Positions 20,442-32,300 of a stretch of 64,000 bases of DNA are shown here, one piece after another. The position numbers and the translations under genes are program-made. The notes beneath the pieces were generated by a model. The model saw only the letters and a list, made by a program, of their open reading frames with translations. It was not told the DNA's origin and ran no database searches. Position 1 is the stretch's first letter; every line of letters starts with the position of its first letter. Origin of the DNA: Brachycybe producta (lineage: Eukaryota > Arthropoda > Diplopoda > Playtdesmida > Andrognathidae); NCBI GenBank assembly GCA_036925085.1, contig JAUPFP010000124.1:124001-188000 (forward strand). The letters run 5' to 3'.

Positions 20442-23400
20442 GTGATGGTGTCCGTGGTGGAGGGTGCGTTGCACCACCTGGGCCAACCCGGTGGTTATCA
20501 CGTCCTCGTCGCCGTCCTCCTCTGTTGCAATTACTTTCCAATTACATTCCATCACTTGACCACTCTCTTCTACACGACGGACATAGCTCACACGTGCAGG
20601 GTACGTGCAAAATTAACTATCTATTTTATTTGGAAGATATCTTTCGAAACGCATTAAGATTGGTTTGGGGGGGGGGGGGAGAGAGAGAGAAATGATGTCA
20701 TGTTGTGTTTTTTTTATGAATTTATTCAATTGTGTGTTGCAATTATGATTATGATGATGATGTTTTTTGGTGGGATTTTTGTTCAGTTGCCCGAAGCTTG
20801 GCCATGGCATAAAAAGTTCTCGATTCCGACCGTGACCCCGACACAAGCGTCCAGTATGGTGTCCAACACCAATGGGGTCGGTGGAATGGGAGGGAGTCCC
20901 AAGTACGACGATTGTAGGATGTTCAAAGATCCGAACAGTGCTAAAATGGGAACGAAATCGTGCGTTTACGGATGGCAGTTCTATCCTCAGGACAGGGAGT
21001 GGACCATCAGTGCTGAGGTCAGAAAAACAACAACTTAACCAAATATCTTCCTCCTCCTCCTCCTTCTCCTCCTCCTTTTTATTCCTTTTTTCGTCTTGGA
21101 TTCGGCTTCGTTTTTACCATTTGAATGTGTGACGTCTTTTAAAAGTGTTTTAGAAACTAGAAGGGTATTTCTCACATATACGAACATGAAAAAATATCAC
21201 GAAGTGATTGAGCTTCCCTTTTCGAAATACACTTTCAAAATCAGCTGTTGAAAAATTCCATGTTTCTTAGAAAGTGTCAAAAGTTTAGGAAGAGAAGAAG
21301 AAGAAGTTAGTTGATTCTCAAAGTAGGATTCCGAATATGAGTGGAGTGACCACACCTCTCTAAATACGTATGTCCACTTTAGAGCTCCAATTGCATTGTT
21401 ATTAAGATTTATTTTTAGACGGAAAAAGAGAGAGACCGCGACCCCCTTAAAAGAAACCCCCCCCCCTTAGGCTGAGAGAGGTGGTCCAAACAATACATAA
21501 AAATAGACGGAAAAGAAGGGGGGGGGGGGGGTTCATAAACAAACCACTTATTTTTTTTTTGTTACTTCCCATATTATTATTATTATTATTATTATTATCT
21601 TCATCAAGTTAAAAATAACTCAAAAGGTAGATTATGAAGATAAGAAGGAGAAGAATGTTGTATTTTGCATTTTTCTCTCCAGTTGGGCTTCTTTTATTAC
21701 ACAAATGATGACGTTTTTTTCTCCTTTTTATTTATGGAATGTCGAAATTCTTCTTTTGTGTTTTATTATCATTATTAAAATTAGAATTGAACCATTTTTA
21801 AGGTCATCATATTAAAAACACACACGACCCACTTTTTCAAGTTTCCATTTGTCAAAACAAAAAAAAATGATGGCTTGATAGAACGAGAGAGAGAGAGAGA
21901 GAGAGAAAATTTTAGTTGTCTTTCGAATTTGTCTCCAGTGAAGTTGACACAAATTTCTCAATTTTTATTAATGTACGCGGAACATTTTTTAAAGGCCATT
22001 TGTGGAAGGAAAAAGTGTTTCAGCCACTTTTTTTTTTAATTTATTTAAATGGCCTTTAAACTTTACTGGTTTTGGTACACAAACTTACTAGAAATTAGTT
22101 TTCCCCACTTTGGGTGTGACATTGAAAGAACCGGTCAAGTGAAACTGGTCTTTCTAACTTTCATTAAAGTGTAAACGGGGCCCCTCGAACGCAGCCTGGT
22201 TATTCTGTCTTGTCTTTCAGAGGTGCGAAATGGAAGGAAACTTAAAAAGCACTTTTCTAGTTTCTCGTAAATTTTGCTCTTCCAAAAGGCGGAGAATAAT
22301 CAAGAGTTCGAAAGTCAGCTGTTCGTAAACCATCTTAACCTAGTTGTGGTTAGGATTCGTGTGCTGTGTTTGCAGCCGCTAGCCTCCAAGCTTAGGCTGT
22401 GGATTTATTATATAGTTTGCACCAACGAATTTTCCCGATTCATAATATGACTTTCTTTGGTGTTTGCAGTGGAGTCTGGTGTGCGAGCGATCGTACCTGG
22501 TGTCTCTGGCTACGGTCGTCTATTCGGGAGGCGTCATGTTCGGTGGTCTCGTGTTCGGAACGTTGGCCGATAAGTTTGGACGCAAACCTCTCATGTTATT
22601 CACTCTCTACGTACAAACTGCCATCTCCGTCTGCATCTATTTCGTGCAGAACTTTGTTCTTTACGTCATTCTGCGTTTCGTTCACGGACTTTTGCTTCAG
22701 GGACTTCAGTGTACCACTTTGTGTCTCGTGGTGGAACTTCTTTCGAGTCGTTACAGGACGGCGGCCGGAATCGGTTGTTCCATCGTGTGGGCGATCGCCA
22801 CCATCTGTCTCTCGCTGATTGCATACAGTGTTCAACACTGGCGATACATTCAGTTGGCCATCAGTCTTCCTTGCGTCGTTACGCTTCTTTACGTCTGGTT
22901 CGTCCGAATCGTTGAAGCTCGTTGGTTTTAGTCATTATTACGTCAGTTTTTTCGTTTCGATAGGTTGATTCCAGAGTCTGTGAGGTGGTTAGTGACGATG
23001 ACGAAGACGGAAAACGCCATTTCGGCAGCACGAAAGTTTTCCACGTACAACAAGACTCCTCTTACGGAAGAGTTCTCGAGAGATCTGGAATCGGCCGTGC
23101 GAGACATTTCTTCCAAAGAAAGTAGCCAGATGGAGAGTTACGGACTCAGAGAACTCGTTTGTTACGGATCTCGGTTGAGAATCTCATCTCTCGTCCTCTG
23201 TTTCTGTTGGTCAGGAATTCTCACTCTTTCTCTTATTTCTCGTCGTTTCCGATTAGTCGTTTTCTCAAAATAACCTGATTTTTTTGTGTCCTGTTTTTCT
23301 AAGGTTTTCCGCTTCTAGCCTCTACCAGGCGCTCTCTCAGAGTCTGTTTGAGGTTGCCAGCGATATTTATACTAGTATAATCGTTGTTGGATTCGTCGAT

Positions 23401-25525
23401 CTGATCGCTTTCGTCGTCATGTATTTCGTCTTAGTCAGGTGTGACGATCTTAGTTTTCAAACACAATGGAACCCCGCCTTTGTTGACGTTTTCCTCTTTC
23501 GTTCGTTAGGTTCGGAAGGAGGCGTCCTCTTTGTGCTCTACTAGTATTTAGTGGAGCTATGTGTATATCTACGGTCGTAGCGGAGAACTTGGAAAGAGGT
23601 TGGTTGATGTCCGTTTTTGACCGGTTCTTCTGATAAGTCAATGTATTTTTTTTTTAGGCAATAGCCTCGAAGTTCGTGTGGTTTCGACTCTTTTGTCTCT
23701 GATCGAACGTTCTTGTATTGCTGCTTGCTTGGCTGGTCTGAGCATTTGTGCGGCTGAAATCTTTCCTACAGTCGTCAGGTTTGAAAGATAAATCAATGAG
23801 TTGCCACTGGCTCGGTTAGACGATGTTCCATTTTTTACATTTTAAACAGGGCCTTCGGTATTGGCGTTTGTCTCTTTTGTGGACAAGTCGGTTGGATCGC
23901 AGCTCCTCATATACTCAAATTGGTACGAACGAGAATCGATAGATGAAACCGTTTTATCTGACGTTTATGAACAGCTGCTGATTCTCAAATTCTGATTATT
24001 TTTTGTGTTCCAGAAGGGAGCTAAATTATGAGAAACTAAAGTGTATTAGAAACTAGAAGGGTAGCTCAATCACTTAGGAGCCCATTTTTATGTTCAAAAT
24101 AAACTTTTTAGAAACCAAAAATTAAAAGGCAGCGTCTGCTTATAGTTCAGTCATTTTCAAACTTAACATAACAAAGTTTTATTTTAAAAGATATCAAACA
24201 TGAAATTATCCTTCTTGTTTCTAAAACACGTTCTAGTTTTTCTTAATTTTGCTTTTTCTGAAAGACGGGAGAATAGTCGAGAGTTCGTAAATGAGCTGTT
24301 CCTAAATCATCTTGATAACTTGTTGTAATTGTTCGCCTTTTCTCATTTGTATCATCTTCAGGGACATTTCACAGTAAAAGCGTTGCCTTGGATCATCTTC
24401 GGTACAATGACTTTAATTGCGGGATTTCTCGTTCTACTCTTACCGGAAACATGTAACAAACCACTTCCGGATATGCTCGAAGACGTGGAGAACTTGGAGA
24501 ATCGTAAAACTAAGAAGAGCAAAGATGTGACGCGTTCTTCTTCCGATGCAAACGGAAACGATTCAATGACGAAAGACGCGTCTCCTCCTTGTGACTATCG
24601 CGCTTACATCGAAGCGATCGTGGACGGCGAGGACGGAATCAAAGAAGGAGCGGAAAAGAGGTGGTATAATGCGAACTACGCACGTAGGTCCGCGCGAGTC
24701 GTTCGGTTTTACGGACTGGACGGTTCTCACGAGGATCCTTGTCAGGAAGTGAAGACGAACAAGAAACAGAGCATCAGGATGGTTCGATTCTCGTTCGAGA
24801 ACGAAGAGTTTCGTATGGATCCGCGTCTTCCGATGCAAGTGAGACGTTTCTCTGTCATAACGGAGGAACCGGAACTTGAGACGGCCGTCGACGACGAAGA
24901 TGCCGTTAACAAGAAGGCCGGCGACGGTGTGAATTTATCGGGAAACGGTGAAATAACGAAGGTGGTACCCGAAGATAAACCGGTCGTGAGCGGTGAACGT
25001 TCTAGATTCGCCGTTCAGCGTGTCGACGATGAATCGATAGAAATGGATTCGGTTTGCGAGAGAGAAAAATCTCGTTTCGTGGTTCGTCGTGTGGACGAGA
25101 ACAATGAAATCAACGATTTACCGGTCGTTCAGAAGTCCAGATTCAGTGTTCGGAGGGTGACCGAGGAGGCACCCTCTATAGTGGGTGGGAATCAGGATAA
25201 AGGGGTTAGTAAATCGAACGAAAAATCGTCCAGATTCGTCGTCCAACGTGTTACTGACGATTCGCTCGATTTAAAAAACTGTAATAATAATAATAATAAT
25301 AACGTAAACGAGAACAATAATAATAACAACAACAATAATTATGATAACGAAGAGAAGTTTATTTCGGATAAGAAATTGGGTCTCGTTTACGACGAAGAAT
25401 GTGAAAATGTACAGAATTTGATGAAGGACGGTGGTAACAATAATAATTTGAGTGAGAAACGGTATGACGGAAAAGGAAGTGTTATCGTGGCTACGAATCA
25501 CGTAGAAATCCCTCTCGGTTGTTAG
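20442..25525 (+). CDS. SLC22-family (organic ion) transporter with long repetitive C-terminal tail (9 exons)
   Basis: The first exon (20442-20600) gives TM1, then a large Cys-containing extracellular loop follows (from 20788; YDDCRMF and KSCVYGWQF), as in SLC22 members. Exon 3 starts [10 protein letters not shown] and carries the MFS signature [11 protein letters not shown] after TM2. [10 protein letters not shown] (from about 22964) is the family's cytoplasmic signature after TM6. Later exons supply TM7-12 (…FGRRRPLC…, [23 protein letters not shown]). The family moves organic cations, anions or carnitine across the plasma membrane; the substrate cannot be told here. After the [10 protein letters not shown] motif the last exon (24361-25525) continues for about 350 residues, far beyond the usual ~50, with a repeated SRF-V-RV motif and Asn runs. 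Introns hold several foldback copies. Confidence 0.9.
21146..21255. repeat. GAAACTAGAAGGGTAGCTC family, copy d (SLC22 intron)
   Basis: TTTTAGAAACTAGAAGGGTA at about 21148 pairs with AAGTGATTGAGCTTCCCTTT at about 21202, and outer-end sequence (CAGCTGTTGAAAA) follows. This is a short, nearly complete palindrome. Confidence 0.7.
22196..22345. repeat. GAAACTAGAAGGGTAGCTC family, copy e (SLC22 intron)
   Basis: Outer-end sequences GTCTTTCAGAGG, CTTTTCTAGTTTCTCG and GAGTTCGAAAGTCAGCTG then TTCGTAAACCATCTTAAC are present. These same blocks occur at the ends of copies f, k and m. Confidence 0.65.
23966..24327. repeat. GAAACTAGAAGGGTAGCTC family, longest copy f (SLC22 intron)
   Basis: It runs from AACAGCTGCTGATTCTCAAA through TTAGAAACTAGAAGGGTAGC and an AT-rich centre with ATATCAAACATGAAA, then the complement CTTCTTGTTTCTAAAACAC, and ends GAGTTCGTAAATGAGCTGTT near 24300. 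The arms extend over roughly 100 bases each. It has no coding capacity. Confidence 0.75.
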
Positions 25526-25809
25526 GGAGCGACAGCGACTCTTCTAGCGGCTTTGATAATATTGCATAATTCGCGTTCTCAACACTTTTATTTTAGAATC
25601 GAAAGGATTCGTTTTTACGACCAAGTGCCGAGATCTCGCCAACAATAAGTGTCGATCAATTTTCCTAATTGTTCCGTTTCTTAGGTCCATTTTTCTCTTC
25701 GTTCAAAACGAAAAGACTAGAATATTTTTATATTAATCGTTATCGTGTTTGTTGTCGAGATTTTACGTTTTCCTTTGTGTAAATAAGAGTCAACAATTCA
25801 TTTTACAAA

Positions 25810-25815
25810 AATAAA
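25810..25815 (+). terminator. Poly(A) signal of SLC22 gene
   Basis: AATAAA lies 285 bases downstream of the SLC22 stop; the stretch 25526-25809 would be its 3'UTR. Confidence 0.55.
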
Positions 25816-25872
25816 CAGAAGAAAAACTTTTATAAATCACAACAATTGTTTTATTTCGTGTCACCTTCTACG

Positions 25873-26100
25873 TTTTAGAAACAGCTGATTTTCGAACTCT
25901 TGATGAATTCTGTCTTTCACGTTGATATCTTTCAAAATAAACTTTTTTTTAAAAGTTCATTTTAAGATATCAACATAAGATTAGCCTTAATTAAGTGATT
26001 AAGCTACATTCCCCTCCCCCTTTTCCCCTTTCTAGTTTGTAAAACACTGAAATTTCTCTTAATCTTAATTCTAAAAGACAGAATTAATCTGAACTCGAGG
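25873..26100. repeat. GAAACTAGAAGGGTAGCTC family, copy g
   Basis: GAAACAGCTGATTTTCGAAC at 25876, the central GATATCTTTCAAAATAAACT and its complement AAGATATCAACATAA, AAGTGATTAAGCTAC and TTTCTAGTTTGTAAAACAC are all present. The copy sits just after the SLC22 poly(A) signal. Confidence 0.7.
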
Positions 26101-26197
26101 GCCGTTTACATTTTAAAGCCATTTTAAATACGCTGAAAATACAACTCTAATAATAAGATAATAAAAAACCCTATTTTAATTTGCATATTTTTTATAG

Positions 26198-26386
26198 GAG
26201 GAAGAACGGGAAAATGGAAAACTAATCGTGGAAAGGGAAGAAAATCTCGTGACATCTGGATTTGGTTTTTACGTTAGACCCGAACTACGTCTACGAGGAG
26301 GAAGTCGAAGGACTTGCATTTTCTGCCAACATTGTAACGCGTGTGAAAGCGGCAACGACAGGGAAGATGAGATCTTTTCGTGTTGA
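26198..26386 (+). other. Exon-like open stretch, possible alternative terminal exon
   Basis: A strong acceptor (TTTTTTATAG) is followed by 62 open codons and a TGA stop. The peptide starts EEERENGKLIVERE and has a C-x2-C-x2-C-x2-C cluster (CIFCQHCNAC). Base composition is more coding-like than the surroundings. The SLC22 last exon contains a good in-phase donor at 24838/24839 (CAA then GTGAGA), so it could be an alternative 3' end for that transcript. It is also possible that it is only chance sequence between the two poly(A) sites. Confidence 0.3.
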
Positions 26387-26441
26387 TCGAAACGTGGGAT
26401 AACAGGCTCCCAAGAAAAAGAAAATCACATTCGACTAAGTG

Positions 26442-26447
26442 TTTATT
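26442..26447 (-). terminator. Poly(A) signal of the Cys-rich membrane protein gene
   Basis: AATAAA on the minus strand, 133 bases after the stop codon at 26580-26582. Confidence 0.5.
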
Positions 26448-26579
26448 CGGAAACGAATGCGTATGGTAGAAAATAAGCCTCAGAAGCTCTCATAGATGTC
26501 GTGTTTTGCGATTTAAAAGACGTCTACGGGTACATTTGAGGTTATTTTTCTACCAACTGCAGTCGTTGGCGAATGAAGC

Positions 26580-27299
26580 TTATGTTTTGATGTGAATCAC
26601 GAAACAGCAACAATTGATGCTACTGCATTCGGGAAGTCGACACGAACATGTGCAATCGAACCGTCCACACTGAATGAAATAAAAGAAAGCACAAAAATGA
26701 AAACGATAAGACCTCCTTTGAATAGAAGATGGTCGGAAAATACATCGAATGCTGGTTTTCCAACGCAACAGACATTTCTGAAAGACGAATCGCAGCAAAA
26801 CTGAAATGAAGAATGTAATAAAATCGATAAGTGATAAAAAATGTAAAAGGAAATTACTAGAGAACCTTTTTCTCTTTGCAGTTCGAGCAAGAAGCGAACA
26901 TCTGCTGGAAGCAATTCCGAAGATGGGTTGGGCAGCTACAACAGGAGGAGCAATCAGGTGGACGTAGAAACGAACAGCAGCTGCAGCAGGAGCCACAGTC
27001 TCCACGAGAGCCGCAAACGGATTCCTTCTATAATTACAAAGACCATCCAAAAAGAGAGAACGTTTTAAAACACAGATGGGTTATATATATATATACTCGT
27101 TATGTACCGTCTTGAGATATCGCCTTATTAGGAGCGCAACGACGAGAAGCATTACGTAGGCACCGATGGCAAGGCAAAGAATGGCCGCAGTTGGTAATGT
27201 GGCCACCGCTGCTGCTGCAGTCCTGATCTCTGTCTCACCGGACGATCCTCCTTCGACGGCACCACCGACGCCGCTTGTTGTGGCACCAGATGATGACAT
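26580..27299 (-). CDS. Small single-pass membrane protein with Cys-rich tail (3 exons)
   Basis: Three in-phase exons on the minus strand, 27299-27108, 27027-26866 and 26669-26580, give a 147-residue protein. Residues 1-28 are Gly/Ser/Thr-rich, about 35-58 form one hydrophobic helix (AAILCLAIGAYVMLLVVALL) followed by RRYLK, and the remaining ~83 residues contain 21 cysteines, many as CC or CxC (for example CGSCCSCCSF, PPDCSSCCSC, CTCSCRLPEC, SINCCCF). Junctions use GTACAT/TTATAG and GTTCTC/TTTCAG. The Arg/Lys after the helix and the absence of a signal peptide suggest the N-terminus is outside and the Cys-rich part is cytoplasmic, where it could be palmitoylated or bind metal. I do not recognise the family with certainty. 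A conserved proline-asparagine/cysteine pattern near the end suggests a real gene rather than chance. Confidence 0.65.
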
Positions 27300-29351
27300 T
27301 TGACCTTTGACGCATCCGTCACTTTTATCTTAACCGATCAGCGACATTCTTCTATCAAGAGAGAGAGAGAGAGAAAAAGAAAGAGAGGTGACGAACACGT
27401 GCATACAGGAGTGGCGGGAGAAGAAGATCGCGTGCAAATGATACGCACACGTGCACACTCGAGTCAACACGAGACGACAAAGGTGGAATGCACGTGCGCC
27501 GCCGAGAAGAAAGACCAAGTCCAATAATACTGATGACTATTTGCAATAGAAAGTAGCAAAATCACCATAGCAACGGCAACAATTACACGCTAGAATTAGG
27601 TTGTAATTACACCTCCTTCTTTTCCATTGTTTTAAGTTCAATTGCGATCGATCTCACACGTTAACACGTCATTCACTTTCCCCCTCTTTCTCTATTTATT
27701 TTGCTTCCCGCCCAAACATTACTATCTTCCCCCCCCCCCCTACCAGCTGTGTTTCACATATGCATCACAGACGGCGCTGAAACCCCCCCCCCCATCTCAC
27801 ACATAATATGTATCTTTATTCTGAGCCTGTTATAAGGACTTATTATAAAGATTGTGTTTGCAGCGCTACCATGCGTTTTCTTCATTGTTTTTCTCGAATG
27901 AACAAGCAAAGAGTTCTGATTTTTCTAGGCCATAGAAAAATGAAAATGGGCTGTTTTTTCACTAGATGGCGCTGGGTGTTCCATACGTTTGTTTAGTTTT
28001 TTTCGTCTGCTTCCGCCCTCTTCTTTTCAGCCAATCCGGTTGAAGTATTTTCCGTTATCGCGCGGGTTTTCTTCTTCTTCTTTTTCGTTTGTTTCTTTTG
28101 TCCTCAACGTTATTTTCTCATAAGAATGTATATAACTTGTTAAAATATGTTTTGTCTTGCAAATGTCTTTTAAAGTGTTTTTAACGAGTGGTGGGGGCCG
28201 TCACAGTTGGGTTTTCAACTTGACTTTTAGGGAAGAAGAGGGCGACTTATCTAACGGGTGGTTAGTTTTTAACGCGCAAAACGTAAAAAGAAGCGTCCTT
28301 TCGTCAATGTGTAAGTGTTTTCCGTTTTAATTACTGAGAATCTAAGCGTTTTTAGTGTTCCTTAATTAAAGCTCCTTAAAATGAGCTCAAAGTCAGATTT
28401 GTTATTGGAGAATTTTCTCCCAATTTCGAGAATTTTTATGGTCGTGGTTTACACTGGTTGCCGCTAGATGGCGGTGTCGCTTTTGTGGGTTCCTACTGAT
28501 TTCTGTGTTCACCAATGTATACAGAAGTGTGACGTCACGTCCTTGTTTATTTACGTTGAGTTACAGAATGTCTGAGCGATGATGACGCATTGTTTGGCCA
28601 TAGCCTCCTCCTATGAGAGAGGCTATGGTTTGACTATATAAATTGGGAATTTATTTAAAAATCCCATGTGTGAATTTGAATTGTTTTAGAAACTAGAAGG
28701 GTAGCAGCGCAATCACTTCTTAAATGTATTTTAATATTGATATCTTTCAAAAGACGTTTTTTACGTCAGTTTGGAAAAATGCAGACGATATTTTTTTTAA
28801 TTTTTGCCTAAAAATTATATTTTGAAAAATGATTGCATTATTACCCTTTCTAGTTTCTAAAGTTTGTAAAGTTTTTACTACAGAAACACAGTCCTGAATC
28901 AAAAGATCATCTTAACAATGTTTTTAATTAATATAATTAATTATAAATACACACAAATGAAAAAAACGAATGAAATTATTTACAAAAAAAAACATTTTTT
29001 AAAGAAATATTTACAAAACAATTGCCACAGCATATAATTAATTAATTAATATTTTAAATACTGCGAGGTGTGTCTGATCTAAATTGATCAAGTAATTAAT
29101 TAACGGTCTATTTTGTACAACTATTTATATTTTCCTAAATAATAAAACACATTTAAACAATTTATAACAAAAACAAGTTTTTTTGGCACTTTTTAAAGTT
29201 TAAAAAAATGAATTATGAATTTAATTTGGTGATTTTAATGATAGAAGTAGAAGAGATGAGATAATAAATTATGTTTTTAATGAGTTTTTTTCTCCTGCTG
29301 TCCAAAAGGGCCCTTTCTATATTAAGTATAGTAAGGACTTTTTTTAATGGT
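27300..29351. other. Spacer between Cys-rich gene and PLA2
   Basis: It contains (GA)n at 27357-27375, C runs near 27730 and 27785, and a hairpin GGCCATAGCCTCC...GGCTATGG at about 28597-28630 next to GTGACGTCACG. A foldback copy lies at 28682-28872 and a long TTAATTAA-rich stretch at 28920-29170. No exon was found. The part just above 27300 should hold the promoter of the Cys-rich gene. Confidence 0.5.
28682..28872. repeat. GAAACTAGAAGGGTAGCTC family, copy h
   Basis: TTTTAGAAACTAGAAGGGTA at 28684, TGATATCTTTCAAAA in the centre and TTACCCTTTCTAGTTTCTAA at about 28840-28859 form a nearly symmetric inverted repeat. Confidence 0.75.
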
Positions 29352-32300
29352 TCAGTAGGGAAGTGGGTCCTTGAGATGGGCGCTCATTTTCCTTCCGTGT
29401 TTAAGACATCTTCCCCACCAGGACCTCTTCAGACAAACTTTCTCCGGTTTCAATTTGAAACATTTCATTTGAACGACGTTGAAGAAGATTTTTCCGACTA
29501 AATTGGAATGTTCGTTGTCCACCATCTTAAGACAAGTGCGGAATCTTCAAATTTAGAAGAAAGAAAAAAAAAAAAAAAAAGGACCATTAAAACATCCAAT
29601 TGAAATTGTAACAATTTTTACAAAAAAAGGGATTGGAGAGTAGAAGAGTCGGGGGATCGATACTGGGTTTCCCCCCCCCCCCCCCTCTCTCTCTTATTGT
29701 TTCTTTTGATCGATTTGTTTCAATGACTTTTTTTGTATTATGTTTTAATGTACCGACAATTGTTATTGAAGCCAAAAGTCTGTTTATAAACTTCCATCAA
29801 CCACCACCACCACCACCATCATCATGTGGTGGAATCATTGTGTGGTTCTATTATTTTGATGGTGAGAGTGGGTGGGAGGAATGAGTAAATGGGGGAATTG
29901 GGACATTGAGTTTCGATTTGATGATAAGGGGGGGGGGGGTGTTAAGGGGTTTATAAGGAATGGTTGGGGGGGGGGGAAGAGTAGTTGCGTGTTTCTGGTT
30001 CAATCGATACAAGACCACAAATTAGAGAACGGATTGAAAAGAGGGGGGTGGTGATGGATATATATGGGGGGGGGGGAATAACAAGAAGAAGACTGACGAG
30101 TGTGTTCTCTTTTTTATGTTTTTGATGGATTAGTCTTGGATTTTTTTTCCCTCTCTCCTCTGTTTGAATCCGAATCAAAAAGTTAGGATGGAGGAGAAGT
30201 CTATAATAAATAAGTGAGCTGCGGAGAGAAAACTGATTTTGTAATATTTAGGGGGCTCGGATTTGTATGCAATAGCAAGCAAAATATTTCTTAATTTGTG
30301 GCCCAAGTGTGCCAATTGTGAAGTAATTATCATCATTAGAACAACTGCGATTATGTGTTGTTGTTTTTGTCTAACCAAAAAGGCTGGTTAGAGGCTAGAT
30401 GGATGGGTTACTACTATCAACTAAGAATTCTAGTTTTCTAAGCTTCTCTACTGTTCTTTTCTAAGGTGCTTTTCAATAGAAAAACCATTAATGGGGAATA
30501 AGTTATTTCACAATTGGCTCACAAATTGAGAAACATTTGCTTGATTTTGCATAAAAATCCGTGCCCTAATAAAATAAATTATGAATATTTAAACTCTTTT
30601 GATTTGAAATCCGTTTTCAAGGCGGCCTTAGGGAGGGGGGGCCTCATAGGGGGGGGATGCCCCTAAAAGGTGAATTCTTTTTTTTTTTTTAAAAAAAAAA
30701 ATTCATTTCGAGGAGCGGTTGTTCCATAAAAAGAAATATATGGAAGGATGTAATTTCATTTTGCATTTATCCAAAATTAAGTGGTGGTTATGAAATTATA
30801 TTTTGCATTTTTATGATCACCAAAAGTGAAAATATATTCTAAATTTCGTGTTGATGTGTAAATATATTTTGCTTAGGGGAGAGGAGGAGGAGGCTAAGTC
30901 TATTTATATCTTTAAAACCAGCGACTTTTTTGTGAGAGAAAAATAAGTCATAAGTATTAAGAATGTGAAATTGTGTGGTGGAAACTCAGAGATAAGAGAG
31001 AGAGAGAGAGAGAGAGAGAAAACCCGTCATAAAAGTTATTATTAGGGAGGATGAAGATGGTTCCGGAGGGCTGAGGGTGGGTTAAGAGGGGGGGGGTCTC
31101 TTGTGCTCACCTTTCGTCACATTCACAGTCGCTGATCGTGTGAAAGCGATAATTGAACAAGTTGAAATCAGTGGTCAGTCCCTGGATGGTCTTCGGACAG
31201 TGGTCATGTTGACGGCAACATCGATCGGCCGCCGCGTGCCAACCCAAGTCCGTAAATCCACTTCCGGTTGATCCGGCTCCACACCAGTTGGTACCGGGAT
31301 AGATGAACAATTCCCTCTTTCTTCGACTGAAATGGATTCAAAAAATTAAAACATTTAAAATCTCCGGGGATAAAAAAATAAACTAATACAAATAATTCCA
31401 CTTTATTACATTTTTATGGAAATTTTGAAAAAAGTTCTGTCGATTTTTTTTCACAAATTTCTGTAATTTCGAATTTTTTTCATTTTGATTTTGTCGAATT
31501 TAAAATTTCATAGATTTCGTTGGGATTTTTTTTTAAATAAAGGAATGTTGCAATATTTTACAATGATATCTTTAAAAATAAACTTTTTATTAAATTTTTA
31601 ACTTTTAAGTGCCATAAAAAGTTTTATTTGTGAAGATGTTCTTCCTTCCCCCCCCCCCCCCCCCCCAAGCCTCTTTTATGCAATTCGTTTACTCTTCTAG
31701 TTTTATTTCATAAGTCGTTTTAAATTTTTTAAAACATTAATTTTATATTTTAAAAAATTACTTATAAATTAAGACAAAAAAAATGTAGGTCAATCTTTAA
31801 AAAAAAGTGGAATGAATTCGTGACGTCATCACTGAGTAACATATCGTACGATGTTTTACTCAAGTGATGACGTCAGTAATGAGTGAATGAATGAGTCTCA
31901 CCTGAGTTGTTCGTTGTCCACCTGGGTGTCTTTGGCCAGGTGAACCATCTCCTTCATCTTCTTATGCAACTGTTTGCATTCGTTTCGGACCCTCGTGTAG
32001 TCGGTCAATCGCCTCAGTTCGGGCTCCCCTTCGTTGTTATTGTCGTCGCTAACCCTCGACCCTTCCAACAATCGAAGGGTCGCATTGCCCTTAGAAGCCA
32101 TGGTGGCGGCGACCCCCTCTCCTTCTTCTTCCAATGATTGAGCCCATTCAAAGTCCGGTCTCATCTGAGCCAGAAAATCGAGAACGGAATCTCGATCTCT
32201 AACATATTCGCAATCTTTGAGATCGAATAGACCGTCGTAGATTGACTGGACAAAGTGGCGACCATCGGTCACTTGAACGAGACGAAGGCGACGATGGTCG

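Noticed and set aside
27300..27527. Plus-strand 75-codon Arg/Lys-rich frame
   Set aside because: Its composition comes from a GA microsatellite in the presumed promoter of the Cys-rich gene.
28597..28630. GGCCATAGCC hairpin as a transcription terminator or RNA gene
   Set aside because: A short perfect hairpin alone is not enough in animal DNA; it has no promoter boxes or neighbouring gene end and is more likely part of an old inverted-repeat element.
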